From Physcocola sp002396385 (GTDB lineage Bacteria; Bacteroidota; Bacteroidia; Bacteroidales; Paludibacteraceae): 64,000 nucleotides of DNA. The position numbers were made by a program, and so were the translations under genes. The stretch covers positions 1 to 64,000 of the forward strand of contig CAMNDM010000015.1 of NCBI GenBank assembly GCA_946535435.1, given 5' to 3'. Shown piece after piece: positions 31,169 to 40,259 of this stretch. The number at the start of each line of letters is the position of its first letter. Positions within the stretch are counted from its first letter, which is position 1. Under the pieces are notes generated by a model. The model was given only the letters and a program-made list of their open reading frames with translations, ran no database searches and was not told the DNA's origin.

Positions 31169-32059
31169 TTAGTTGTCTATAATTGAATCGAATACTTCCA
31201 TTATTGTCAGTAGTTCGTCATCGGAAGAGAATGGAATAGTGATAGAACCTTTCCCTTTCTGGTTCCTTGTGAAAGTAACTTTGTTGTTGAATGCCGATTT
31301 TAGCTTTTCAACAAGCGACGCATACTCTTCCGACAATGGCTCTTTCTCTTTTTTAGTGGATGGTTTACTTTGTGAACCTCCTTCTTTCTCTTGCCTTACA
31401 AGATTTTCAACTGCACGTACAGATAGGTCGTCTTTAATAATTTTGTCGAAAATTTCCAGCTGTTTGACCTCGCTGTCTAAACCGAGCAGTGCTCTGGCAT
31501 GACCGTTTGAGATTTTTTTGTCTTGTACACCCAATTGAATTCTGCTGGGTAACGAGAGTAGACGGATAAAGTTGGCAACGGTAGAGCGGTTTTTACCCAC
31601 TTTTTCGCTCAATTCTTCTGCTGTGTAGTTGAATTTGTCAATAAGATTCTTGTAAGAAAGGGCAATCTCAATCGGATTCAAGTTGGCGCGGTGGGTATTT
31701 TCAACCAAAGCCATTTCTGCACTTTCAGCGTCGCTAACTTTAGTTATATAGGCCGGAATTGTTGTTTTTCCAGCCATTTTTGAAGCCCTCCAACGTCGTT
31801 CTCCTGCTATAATCTCGTATTTGTGTTCACCAACCTCCCTAACGGTAATAGGTTGGATTACTCCATACTTCGCAATACTGTCTTTCAGATATTGCATTTC
31901 TTCCCCGTCGAAGTCGGTACGTGGTTGGTTGGGATTTTCAGTTATTTCGCTAACAAGAATTTCTCCAATACTGGAACCTGATACTTCTTCTATTTGGTTC
32001 ATATCTCCCAAAAGGGAACTCAAACCTCTTGATAAGCCTAATGGTTTTTTACTTGTCAT
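31169..32059 (-). CDS. parB: Chromosome partitioning protein ParB
   Basis: A 296-residue DNA-binding CTPase-type ParB. The N-terminal part has LGLSRGLSSLLGDM, then GEILVSEITENPNQPRTDF, the GERRWRAS box and LVENTHRANLNPIEIA, a helix-turn-helix (YTAEELSEKVGKNRSTVANF) and a C-terminal dimer domain. I chose MTSKKP at 32059; an upstream in-frame ATG at 32092 would overlap parA. It spreads on parS sites near the origin; I did not find a parS (TGTTNCACGTGAAACA-like) site in this window. Confidence 0.92.
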   Translation of the reverse strand: MTSKKPLGLSRGLSSLLGDMNQIEEVSGSSIGEILVSEITENPNQPRTDFDGEEMQYLKDSIAKYGVIQPITVREVGEHKYEIIAGERRWRASKMAGKTTIPAYITKVSDAESAEMALVENTHRANLNPIEIALSYKNLIDKFNYTAEELSEKVGKNRSTVANFIRLLSLPSRIQLGVQDKKISNGHARALLGLDSEVKQLEIFDKIIKDDLSVRAVENLVRQEKEGGSQSKPSTKKEKEPLSEEYASLVEKLKSAFNNKVTFTRNQKGKGSITIPFSSDDELLTIMEVFDSIIDN

Positions 32060-32079
32060 GGTGTAGGGAAGTTGTTTGT

Positions 32080-32892
32080 TTATTTTTTCCAATTAAGCAG
32101 TCGGGTGTTCACTTCGTCTGCCAATGCCAAATAGTCTTGCGCTCCTCTTGAGTCGGCATCGTAGCTGATAATTGACTCTCCTGCACTTGGAGCCTCGCTT
32201 AAACGGGTGTTTCGGTGTATGATGGTATTGAAAACCATTGCTTTGAAATAGTTTTTCACATCGTCCACCACTTGTACACTGAGTTTTGTGCGAGAATCGA
32301 ACATCGTTAAAAGAATTCCGAAAATCTCCAATTTTGGATTGAGTTTCTTCTTCACGTCAAGTATAGTTTTGTATAACTTGGCTAAACCTTCTTCTGCAAG
32401 ATATTCACACTGTACTGGTATAATTACACCGTCGGCGGCAACCAATGCGTTTGTTGTGATAATACCCAAGGAAGGTGCACAGTCAATCAAGATGTAGTCG
32501 TATTCTTCTTTTACAGTGTCGAGAATTTCTCTGAGAAGAAAAGAGCGATGGTCAAGATTTACAAAATCTAATTCGGCACCCACCAAGTTGATATTTGATG
32601 GAATTATTTTCAAATTATCAATGTCTGTATCGCATATAGCTTCAGAATAATCGATGTTTAACTCTTCATTTTTGCTCTTTGTTTCTGCTGTGATGGTTAA
32701 ACATTGGTATAGTGTGATAAGCTTGGGATCGTTTATGTCGATACCCAATCCTGAAGATGCGTTACCTTGTGGGTCAGCGTCAACAATCAGTATCTTTTTT
32801 TCCATTGCAGCCAACGCTGCTCCCAAATTGATGGCGGTAGTAGTTTTGCCGACACCGCCTTTATGGTTAACTATTGGTATTATTTTGCCCAT
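32080..32892 (-). CDS. parA: Chromosome partitioning ATPase ParA (Soj)
   Basis: A 270-residue Walker-type ATPase with the deviant P-loop KGGVGKTTTAINLG near residues 10-23, VDADPQGNASSGLG and DYILIDCAPSLG. It has the short form without an N-terminal DNA-binding domain, as in chromosomal Soj. Drives segregation with ParB, which follows by 20 bases. A -7 box TAACTTTG lies at 32926-32919. Confidence 0.94.
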   Translation of the reverse strand: MGKIIPIVNHKGGVGKTTTAINLGAALAAMEKKILIVDADPQGNASSGLGIDINDPKLITLYQCLTITAETKSKNEELNIDYSEAICDTDIDNLKIIPSNINLVGAELDFVNLDHRSFLLREILDTVKEEYDYILIDCAPSLGIITTNALVAADGVIIPVQCEYLAEEGLAKLYKTILDVKKKLNPKLEIFGILLTMFDSRTKLSVQVVDDVKNYFKAMVFNTIIHRNTRLSEAPSAGESIISYDADSRGAQDYLALADEVNTRLLNWKK

Positions 32893-32918
32893 AGATTTGG
32901 ATATATCTTTTTAAAGTA

Positions 32919-32926
32919 CAAAGTTA
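32919..32926 (-). promoter_or_regulatory. -7 box of the parA-parB operon
   Basis: TAACTTTG on the minus strand, about 27 bases before the parA ATG. No clear -33 partner. Confidence 0.4.
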
Positions 32927-32972
32927 ATTAATTATCAACAAAAATAAAAGTTTATTTGTTCGCTGTTCTCTG

Positions 32973-34892
32973 TCAGTTCTTTTCTAACAATTCTATTTCC
33001 CCATTTATGTTAATGACTAATTCATTATTATCGAGCATCCATTTAAGCGTCTGCTTTAATGGTGTTTCTTCAATATTTGTTGTTTGATTAAGCAATATGT
33101 TTAAATCCATGGTGTTACCGGCTGCTTTTAATGATTGCACGATTCTTTCCCTAATAAAAGTGTGGTTTTGTGGGTTGACTGGCGTCTTTTTTCTGGATAA
33201 GCAATTGTCGCATTGACCACAATCCGACGAACTATCGTCTCCAAAATAGTTGAGAAGAATCCTGCTACGGCAGTGTACCTTGTCGGTCGCATAATCGACT
33301 ACCTTGTTTATTTTGTTCATGAATTGTGCTTTCCTAACCTCATACACTTGTTTGGGGATGGAGAAGTATTTTAAATCGATCCTGCCTCTTTGTATCGTTA
33401 TACAAGGTTCTTTTTTTAAAGGAATATAGTTGATGATGCCTTTTTGACGTAGTTCTACAAGTGTTTGGTAGACGATTTCTCGTGTTTGCCCGGAATATTC
33501 AGCAATGTAGTTCTCATCAATGTAAACATAGTCGCAGAAGACGCCCGAATAACAACGCATTATTGTGCACATTATGTTGTCTTCAATATCGGTGGTTTTG
33601 TATAAATACAAATCATCGCGGGTTACACAAAAAACAAATCGCGATTGGTTGTCAGTGTCCTCGTGTAGTTCTATATAACCTGCTTGTTGTATCAGTTCCA
33701 GCGCGCTTTCTGTTTGTGTTATATTGAAATGAAAAATTTTACAGAAGTTGACGATAGAAAACGGATAAGTGAGTCCTAGTCCTTCATTTTCGGCTATTTG
33801 GAAGTAATTGAAGAGTGAATTATAAACGATTTTTATAAAGTCTTTGTCGGGATATGTGTCAGATATCCTTTTTTTCAGTTTTGTGCCATCAGCATCGCTA
33901 TATAAGAGTACAGCATAGGCTTTTTCTCCATCGCGGCCAGCTCTTCCTGCTTCTTGAAAGTAGGCTTCAAGTGAGTCGGGCAGGTCGATATGTATGACGG
34001 TTCTGACGTCAGGTTTGTCAATCCCCATTCCGAAAGCATTGGTTGCTACAATAACTCTGCATTGTCCGCTTTTCCATGCATTTTGGCGTAAATCCTTTGT
34101 CTCATTCGATAGCCCGGCATGGTAGAAGTCGGCGGGAATACCCTTGCCTTTCAGGTATTCTGCAATCTCTTTCGTTTTTTCCCTGTTTCTTACATAAACA
34201 ACCGAGGTGCCTGGCACTTTGTTGAGTATATTGGTCATCATACCCAGTTTGTCGTCGGTGTATTTAACGACATAAGCAAGGTTTTTACGGTAGAAACTTT
34301 TCTTGTAAACGTTAGCGCCTGGTCTGAATGCCAGTTTCTCTTGTATGTCTCTCACCACATCTGGTGTGGCTGTCGCTGTAAGGGCTAGAACGGGAACGTT
34401 GGGAAAATAGAGTCTCAAATCTGATATTTTCAGGTAGGAAGGCCGGAAATCGTATCCCCATTGGGAAATACAGTGTGATTCGTCGACTGCTATCATCGAC
34501 ACCTTCATTTGTTTAACTTTTAAAAGGAAGTTATCGGTTGTTAGTCGCTCGGGTGATACATATAAAAATTTGTAGTCACCTAAGATGCAGTTGTCAAGAA
34601 TACGGGTAATGTCGTTTTTCGATTTTCCTGAATAAATGGCTTCTGCAAGAATGCCCTTATCTTTCAAATTGTCGACTTGGTCCTTCATCAAGGCAATTAG
34701 TGGTGTAATGACAATGCAGATGCCGTCTAAAGCAATGGCCGGAACTTGGAAAGTAATGCTCTTTCCTCCACCAGTAGGCATCAATCCAAGTGTGTCGTGC
34801 CCTGTAATTACAGACTTGATGATGTCTTCTTGCAAGGGTCTGAAACTGTCGTATCCCCAGAATTTCTTTAAAATTGTGTGAATGCTATCCAT
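32973..34892 (-). CDS. recQ: ATP-dependent DNA helicase RecQ
   Basis: A 639-residue superfamily 2 helicase. Motif I MPTGGGKSITFQ near residue 39, DESHCISQWG (motif II plus aromatic loop) near 138, ALTATATPDV (III), and QEAGRAGRDGEKA (VI). The RecQ-C-terminal zinc site is seen as CRSRILLNYFGDDSSSDCGQCDNC read as separate C-x-n-CxxC ligands, and a winged-helix follows. No obvious HRDC domain. Works with topoisomerase III in recombination intermediate processing. A well-formed promoter lies directly upstream. Confidence 0.94.
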   Translation of the reverse strand: MDSIHTILKKFWGYDSFRPLQEDIIKSVITGHDTLGLMPTGGGKSITFQVPAIALDGICIVITPLIALMKDQVDNLKDKGILAEAIYSGKSKNDITRILDNCILGDYKFLYVSPERLTTDNFLLKVKQMKVSMIAVDESHCISQWGYDFRPSYLKISDLRLYFPNVPVLALTATATPDVVRDIQEKLAFRPGANVYKKSFYRKNLAYVVKYTDDKLGMMTNILNKVPGTSVVYVRNREKTKEIAEYLKGKGIPADFYHAGLSNETKDLRQNAWKSGQCRVIVATNAFGMGIDKPDVRTVIHIDLPDSLEAYFQEAGRAGRDGEKAYAVLLYSDADGTKLKKRISDTYPDKDFIKIVYNSLFNYFQIAENEGLGLTYPFSIVNFCKIFHFNITQTESALELIQQAGYIELHEDTDNQSRFVFCVTRDDLYLYKTTDIEDNIMCTIMRCYSGVFCDYVYIDENYIAEYSGQTREIVYQTLVELRQKGIINYIPLKKEPCITIQRGRIDLKYFSIPKQVYEVRKAQFMNKINKVVDYATDKVHCRSRILLNYFGDDSSSDCGQCDNCLSRKKTPVNPQNHTFIRERIVQSLKAAGNTMDLNILLNQTTNIEETPLKQTLKWMLDNNELVININGEIELLEKN

Positions 34893-34910
34893 ATCAAAAT
34901 TTTCTTATTT

Positions 34911-34942
34911 CAAAGATAATGGTTTATGATTACAGAACCAAA
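34911..34942 (-). promoter_or_regulatory. recQ promoter (TTTGG-N19-TATCTTTG)
   Basis: On the minus strand TTTGG at 34942-34938, 19 bases, TATCTTTG at 34918-34911. Transcript start expected near 34,904, 12 bases before the recQ ATG. Back to back with the promoter of the LOG gene. Confidence 0.65.
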
Positions 34943-34955
34943 CAAAAAAGAATGG

Positions 34956-34985
34956 TTGTGGACAATTGCTAAAATTGTATATTTG
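34956..34985 (+). promoter_or_regulatory. LOG-gene promoter (TTG-N19-TATATTTG)
   Basis: TTG at 34956-34958, 19 bases, TATATTTG at 34978-34985. Start near 34,992, which leaves about nine bases before the ATG at 35001 and supports that start. Confidence 0.65.
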
Positions 34986-35000
34986 TATAAATTTTTTGAT

Positions 35001-35576
35001 ATGATAAACCAAGTAACTGTTTTTTGTGCTTCAAGTACCCAGGCTGCTGACGTATATAAACAAGAGGCCCGTCAGCTGGGTACAATATTGGCCGAACATG
35101 CTGTTAAATGCTATTATGGTGGAGGACGTGTCGGTTTGATGGGCGAACTTGCAAGTTCTATGTTGGAACACAATGGTCATATTGTTGGAATAATTCCGCA
35201 ATTTATGGTTGACGAGGGTTGGGATAATGACAAAGTGGAAGAGATTGTTGTTCCTGATATGCAGATACGCAAGCAGAAGTTGATGCAACTTGCTGATGCC
35301 ATTGTTGCCCTTCCCGGAGGTTGCGGTACATTGGAAGAACTGATGGAAGCCATAACCGCAAGACAGTTGGGACTTATCAAAGTCCCTATTGTCTTAGTTA
35401 ACGTGTGTGGATTTTTCGATCCTCTTATAGCTATGTTAGAGCGGGCTGTGAAGGAGAAATTTATGAGAAACGAACATTTGTCCCTTTGGAGTGTGGTAAC
35501 TGACGCGAGCCAAGTGCTATCTGCGATTGAGGACGCACCAAGCATTGAAAATGCACGAGGTATTGCGGCAATGTGA
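35001..35576 (+). CDS. LOG-family (TIGR00730) nucleotide-processing protein
   Basis: A 191-residue Rossmann-fold protein. VFCASSTQ at the start, YYGGGRVGLMGELASSML, and the diagnostic PGGCGTLEELMEAITARQLG, which corresponds to PGGxGTxxE of cytokinin-activating phosphoribohydrolases (Lonely guy). The upstream in-frame ATG at 34926 lies before the promoter, so MINQV at 35001 is preferred. It likely cleaves ribose 5-phosphate from a nucleotide monophosphate. The GHKL ATPase gene follows 16 bases later. Confidence 0.88.
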   Translation: MINQVTVFCASSTQAADVYKQEARQLGTILAEHAVKCYYGGGRVGLMGELASSMLEHNGHIVGIIPQFMVDEGWDNDKVEEIVVPDMQIRKQKLMQLADAIVALPGGCGTLEELMEAITARQLGLIKVPIVLVNVCGFFDPLIAMLERAVKEKFMRNEHLSLWSVVTDASQVLSAIEDAPSIENARGIAAM

Positions 35577-35592
35577 TAAACGGTTTAAGGTT

Positions 35593-38217
35593 ATGGATCT
35601 ATTTGAAAAACTAAGTGCGAGAAGAAAAACGCTGGCTAAACAGCTTTCCGACCCTGCGGCTGTCGGTTTTTGGCGTATGGTGGTTGACAAGTATTCTGAA
35701 AAGGCTCATTTCCTGTATGAACTTTTCCAAAATGCCGACGATACAAAGGCTACCCGCATTCGGATGATATTAATGAAAAACGGTTTGTTCTTTATTCATA
35801 ATGGAACTGTCCAATTTTCACTGACTGACCCCGACGAGGAAGGGCAGGGAAAGCCTATTGGCCACCTTAATTCTATCACATCGGTTGGTGCTAGTACTAA
35901 AATTAAAAATTCCTCAATCGGAAAGTTTGGCATTGGTTTCAAATCGGTTTTTCAATATACAGAAAATCCTCATATTGAAGATGATAATTTTTGCTTTACG
36001 TTGGAAGACTATATCGTCCCTAAGCGTTCTGAAAGAATTAAAGGGTTGCGAATGCAAGGCGAGACTTTGTTCTATTTTCCATTCGTAAATGCGGATATTG
36101 CTGTTTATGAGATATCTAATACCATAAAGTCGATGCATAATCCGCTTTTGTTTTTGAATAATTTGAAAGAAATCTCATGGCGTTCTGAAATCGATAATTC
36201 AGAATTGATATGGAAAACGCAGCTTATATCTTCTGCTAAATATGTGGGTAAAGACGGATTACAAGTCACTCATAATTTTTTGAAAAGCCAGACCCCACTT
36301 TCGACCGATTATCTTCATTATCTATGGACAGACGTACAAAATGAGGAAAAAGGTGGTTTGAGTGCATGTGTAGTTTACGGTGCTACAGAGGACGGACTGG
36401 TGACTCCTCTTGATTTTGGTAAGAATACTTACTGTTATTTTCATTTAGAAGAATCGCTCGGACTGCCTTTCTATATTCATGCACCTTTCTTACTGACCGA
36501 AAATAGGGAATTGATAAAAAAAGATGACGATTGGAACAAATACTTATTTGGTATACTTGCCAAACTAGCTTCTTCCTTATTCATTATTTCTGCGAATGGA
36601 CATTTAAAGTTAATGTCGGATTGCCTATTCTATTATGTTCCTAAAGTTTCTGATACGGAAATATATGCATCTGTTTTCGTTGAAGATTTTATTGATACAC
36701 TAAAAAGATATAGCGTAATTAGTTCTTCTATTGGAAATTACATTGTAGCGGAACAAACGTTGTTTGCACAAGATTCAAATCTTACTAAAAGCTTCACTTG
36801 CCAAATGCTGCATGATATGTGCGCTGATTGGCAGGAAAAAATGTGGGCGTATGGTTTTCTTTACACATTGCAAGTTCAAGACAGGAAGGAATACGTCGAT
36901 TTCTTGACAAAGAACAAACTGGTTGGTTGTTTTTGTGATGTTGAAGATGTTCTTCCTTACGTTACTCCCGATATCCTTGCAAAACAAACCGACGACTGGC
37001 TAATGCAATTTTATGTGATGCTGTCAAAGCATAAGTCACTGTTCGCATCTGAACTTTTCCGAAAATCAGCTCTAATTAAATGTTGTGATGGCGTGTTCCG
37101 TACATTGGTCAACGAATACGGTATTTGCCAACTTTATTTGAAACCTTCCGATAGCGGTGCAGACGCTTATTCGCTATATTTTGTAGATCCAATTTTCAAC
37201 CATACTGAATTGGCAGCATTCTGCGAACTCGCTGGTGTTGGAGAACCGTCTGAATTCACGTTTATAGAGAAGGGTATTGTTGCCAAATATAATAACCAAG
37301 ATGTTGACCGAAGTCAGGTGCGGAAAATTGCTTCCGACTTGTCTCGAATTGCCATCTATTTCAGTTCTTTGGCTTTTGATGTTGATGCTAAAAAAGATCT
37401 GATCGCGCTATTAAGCGATGTTACCTTCCTGCCGACTGTCGATTATTATGGTAACACCTATTTCTCAGAACCCGACTTGGTGTATTTTGATACAAAGGAG
37501 TTAAGAGACTTTTTTGGAGCAAAAGAGGGTGTTTTGTTCTTAGATCCTTCGGTTATACTTCAAACAGAGGTCATGCTGAGGGATAAACTCTATTATTTTC
37601 TGCAAGCTATAGGTGTGTCCTTTTATCCGAGAGTTGTTGAGGACGGAATCATTCCTACAAAACAGGACCTAAAGTTCTATGACATTCACCCCAAGAGCCT
37701 AAGGGTCCACGATAATGGTTCGCAGCACGTTGTAGACAAGTATATTGACGGTTTCGACCATTTTGTTTCAAATTGGTCTGCAACTGCTTCCATTGCCTTG
37801 TACCGGTTGTTGGGTAAGATGATAGGGGAGTGTGGCGCGTTTGCGTTTAGAAAGCAGTTAAACGGCGTTTATTCGTATTATGAGAAGTCGAAACAGAAAC
37901 AGACCGATGAAACTGTATACAGAACCACAGCCTTCCAACAGCTGTTCGAAACCGATTGGCTTACTTCTTTCTCAGGAGAACGTATCGGATTAGCAGAGGC
38001 AAAATCTTCATCGGATCTTTTTGAAGATTGTATGGAAAAAGAATCGGATATTTATGCGCTCCAGTTACTTGGTATCAAATACGACAATGCGATGTTGAAT
38101 TTGTCACCAGATCATAAAAAACTGGTCGTTCTGATGTCAAGGTTAAAAGAAGCCGGCATATCGGAAAACGACTTAAAGGCCTTGGCTGAAGGGAAGGCCC
38201 GCATAACGTTATTGTGA
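35593..38217 (+). CDS. Sacsin-like GHKL (HSP90-type) ATPase protein
   Basis: An 874-residue soluble protein from MDLFEK at 35593 (a longer frame opens at 35527 inside the LOG gene). The N-terminal domain is a GHKL ATPase: YELFQNADD at 42-50 (N box with the metal-binding Asn), SVGASTKI as lid region, and GKFGIGFKSVF at 110-120 (G box). This matches the sacsin N-terminal repeat type rather than gyrase or MutL. The remaining 700 residues show no domain I can name. Similar large GHKL proteins occur in prokaryotic defence islands and as standalone chaperone-like proteins. It is probably co-transcribed with the LOG gene. Confidence 0.75.
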   Translation: MDLFEKLSARRKTLAKQLSDPAAVGFWRMVVDKYSEKAHFLYELFQNADDTKATRIRMILMKNGLFFIHNGTVQFSLTDPDEEGQGKPIGHLNSITSVGASTKIKNSSIGKFGIGFKSVFQYTENPHIEDDNFCFTLEDYIVPKRSERIKGLRMQGETLFYFPFVNADIAVYEISNTIKSMHNPLLFLNNLKEISWRSEIDNSELIWKTQLISSAKYVGKDGLQVTHNFLKSQTPLSTDYLHYLWTDVQNEEKGGLSACVVYGATEDGLVTPLDFGKNTYCYFHLEESLGLPFYIHAPFLLTENRELIKKDDDWNKYLFGILAKLASSLFIISANGHLKLMSDCLFYYVPKVSDTEIYASVFVEDFIDTLKRYSVISSSIGNYIVAEQTLFAQDSNLTKSFTCQMLHDMCADWQEKMWAYGFLYTLQVQDRKEYVDFLTKNKLVGCFCDVEDVLPYVTPDILAKQTDDWLMQFYVMLSKHKSLFASELFRKSALIKCCDGVFRTLVNEYGICQLYLKPSDSGADAYSLYFVDPIFNHTELAAFCELAGVGEPSEFTFIEKGIVAKYNNQDVDRSQVRKIASDLSRIAIYFSSLAFDVDAKKDLIALLSDVTFLPTVDYYGNTYFSEPDLVYFDTKELRDFFGAKEGVLFLDPSVILQTEVMLRDKLYYFLQAIGVSFYPRVVEDGIIPTKQDLKFYDIHPKSLRVHDNGSQHVVDKYIDGFDHFVSNWSATASIALYRLLGKMIGECGAFAFRKQLNGVYSYYEKSKQKQTDETVYRTTAFQQLFETDWLTSFSGERIGLAEAKSSSDLFEDCMEKESDIYALQLLGIKYDNAMLNLSPDHKKLVVLMSRLKEAGISENDLKALAEGKARITLL

Positions 38218-38220
38218 TTA

Positions 38221-38841
38221 CTATTCGATTTCTAACCCAAGTTTGTTCGTTAGCGCTTCCAGTTCCGGATTCCTTTTCAGCATCTCAATGAAACGTTCCT
38301 TGTCGGTTAGTGCGAATTTGTTCTCGCCTTTTTCTGATAAGCGGATATTGATTCTGATTTTTCCATTGTTGAGCGACTTTGACAGAAATGTAAGCAAGTC
38401 GATTTTTTCAGCTTCCATTTCTTGTTGTTGTACTTCGTTTTCAACAACAACGTCTAGGTTATAGTTCTCGTCCAGGGTCAACAAGCATGATTGCATCGTC
38501 ACCTGAAGAATCTTTTTGTCTGACATTTTTTCAGTATACACCTTCCATTTGGCACGCAGGTCATCTGCTGTAAATGGAGTCTCAGCTTCTGCCAGTTGGG
38601 CCACTCTCTCACTCTCTTCAGCTTGTTTGGTCGCATTGAGTTTCATTCCCGTTATAGAAATGCCCGGAATGTTATCTTTTTTATAGGTGGGAATAGATGC
38701 CGTGTGTTTGGCTGGTTCTCTAATTTCCACATTAGAGGGTGAAGTCTTCGTTTGGACATTATTTCCCTCCGTCTTAGTGAAGAAGTTTAAGATTTCGTAT
38801 ATAGAGTCATCGCCCCAGATAGAGCAATCGTCTACATCACT
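38221..38841 (-). CDS. dnaX: DnaX tau-specific extension, reached by -1 frameshift
   Basis: In the -1 frame relative to the gamma product, the run of A at 38851-38841 leads without a stop through SDVDDCSIWGDDSIYEILNF and on to the stop at 38221, adding 206 residues. The part from about 38730 onward (LTFLSKSLNNGKIRINIRLS and the acidic C-terminus) is the type of C-terminal domain that binds DnaB and the alpha subunit. Full-length tau would be about 575 residues, a usual size for Bacteroidetes DnaX. There is no ribosome-binding site for an independent start. Confidence 0.8.
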   Translation of the reverse strand, partial: SDVDDCSIWGDDSIYEILNFFTKTEGNNVQTKTSPSNVEIREPAKHTASIPTYKKDNIPGISITGMKLNATKQAEESERVAQLAEAETPFTADDLRAKWKVYTEKMSDKKILQVTMQSCLLTLDENYNLDVVVENEVQQQEMEAEKIDLLTFLSKSLNNGKIRINIRLSEKGENKFALTDKERFIEMLKRNPELEALTNKLGLEIE

Positions 38842-39947
38842 TTTTTTTTTTCGTTGTTAAGCTGGCATAAACGTATAAGTGTAAGTTCTACCAGTAAGCG
38901 TTTGTTTTTGCTTATTCTATAATTTAAGTCGCATTCGTTAGTTAAGCGAATGGCCTTGTAGAGAAAATCGGTGTCGCATTTTTGTGCCTGTTGTTTGTAT
39001 TGTTCCTTGATTTCGTTGCTAACTTCAAGCAAAACCAAGGTTTGTACATCTTTACATACAAGCAGATTCCTGAAATGCCCACACAATCCGTTTATAAAGT
39101 TTTGCGCTTCAAAACCCTTATTTAGAATGGTATTGAATGTTAGAAGCGCATTACTAATATCTTCATTGAGGAAAATGTCTACTAATTGGAAGAAGTAGTT
39201 GTAATCGAGGACGTTGAGATTGGCAATGGTCTCTTGGTAGGTGACGCTGTTGTTGCTGCTGCTTGCGACCACCTGGTCGAAAATAGACAGCGCATCGCGC
39301 ATAGCTCCGTCCGCTTTTTGAGCTATGACGTTTAGGGCTTCAGGCTCTGCCTTGATGCCTTCCTTTTCGGCAATACCGGCCAAATGCCTTACGGTGTCTT
39401 CAATACCCATTCGGTTGAAGTCATAAATCTGGCACCTCGACAGAATTGTAGGCAGCACCTTGTGCTTCTCGGTAGTTGCCAAAATGAAGATGGCATGCGC
39501 CGGAGGTTCTTCCAATGTTTTCAAGAATGCGTTGAAAGCGGCAGAAGAAAGCATGTGTACCTCGTCAATGATGTAGACACTATATCGGCCTATTTGAGGC
39601 GGAATACGGACTTCGGCAATGAGGCTTCTGATGTCGTCGACCGAGTTGTTCGAGGCCGCGTCTAATTCGTGTATATTGTAGGAGCGTTGCTCGTTAAACG
39701 CTTTACACGATTCGCATTCGTTACAGGCCTCGTGGTCAGGAGTCGGATTAAGGCAGTTTATGGTTTTGGCGAAAATACGGGCACAAGTCGTCTTTCCCAC
39801 ACCTCTTGGTCCGCAAAACAAGTAAGCGTGAGCCAGGTGTCCGCTTTGTATTGCGTTTTTTAGGGTGGTAGTCAAAGAAGATTGGCCGACTACCGTGTCG
39901 AACGAAGCCGGACGATATTTTCTTGCTGAAACTATAAAGTCTGCCAT
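38832..39947 (-). CDS. dnaX: DNA polymerase III gamma subunit (clamp loader), short product of dnaX
   Basis: A 371-residue AAA+ ATPase. MADFIVSARKYRPASFDTVV start, Walker A GPRGVGKTTCARIFAK near residue 45, a zinc module with C-x8-CNECESC, Walker B IIDEVHMLSSAAFNAF, and sensor/SRC motif LSRCQIYDF. The 0-frame ends VM-stop directly after the A11 run. I chose the start at 39947 because a -7 box TATTTTTG (39974-39967) would make the longer frame start outside the transcript. Loads the sliding clamp. Confidence 0.93.
   Translation of the reverse strand: MADFIVSARKYRPASFDTVVGQSSLTTTLKNAIQSGHLAHAYLFCGPRGVGKTTCARIFAKTINCLNPTPDHEACNECESCKAFNEQRSYNIHELDAASNNSVDDIRSLIAEVRIPPQIGRYSVYIIDEVHMLSSAAFNAFLKTLEEPPAHAIFILATTEKHKVLPTILSRCQIYDFNRMGIEDTVRHLAGIAEKEGIKAEPEALNVIAQKADGAMRDALSIFDQVVASSSNNSVTYQETIANLNVLDYNYFFQLVDIFLNEDISNALLTFNTILNKGFEAQNFINGLCGHFRNLLVCKDVQTLVLLEVSNEIKEQYKQQAQKCDTDFLYKAIRLTNECDLNYRISKNKRLLVELTLIRLCQLNNEKKKVM
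38841..38851 (-). promoter_or_regulatory. A11 slippery run in dnaX
   Basis: Eleven A on the minus strand, read GAA AAA AAA AAA GTG in the 0 frame, with stop TAG two codons later. A one-base backward slip of ribosome or RNA polymerase enters the tau frame. Confidence 0.75.
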
Positions 39948-39966
39948 AAAATCATTTAGTCTGATG

Positions 39967-39974
39967 CAAAAATA
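39967..39974 (-). promoter_or_regulatory. -7 box of dnaX
   Basis: TATTTTTG on the minus strand; a TTGG at 40000-39997 lies 22 bases upstream. Start expected near 39,960, 13 bases before the ATG. Confidence 0.45.
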
Positions 39975-40154
39975 TGATTTTTTCTTCAATGTAGAGCCAA
40001 TAATATTTTGAAAAAATGAAAAAAAAGTAAAAGTTCCGGAAGCGTTTTTGTATTATTATACCATATTTATTCATTATTCTTTTTAGACTAAATTTGAATT
40101 AGCCGTTATAAAAGAAAAAAAGAAAAAAATGTAAGTATGACTAATGATTTTTTG

Positions 40155-40162
40155 TATTTTTG
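40155..40162 (+). promoter_or_regulatory. -7 box of the pyruvate:ferredoxin oxidoreductase gene
   Basis: TATTTTTG fits TAnnTTTG. No good -33 box; the upstream bases are an A-rich tract (40,109-40,130), which may act as an UP-type element. The leader to the ATG at 40260 would be about 90 bases. Confidence 0.45.
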
Positions 40163-40259
40163 CACTATATGCATAGTCATGTCCTGCAGTTTGTAGGAAA
40201 TTGTTTAAATTATCTAACGAGTAATTTATAAATAACAATACATTATTATTAACTCCATT

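Noticed and set aside
38221..38730. Independent 169-residue gene starting at a GTG
   Set aside because: No ribosome-binding site, and the frame is open upstream to the A11 run in dnaX, so it is better explained as the tau extension.
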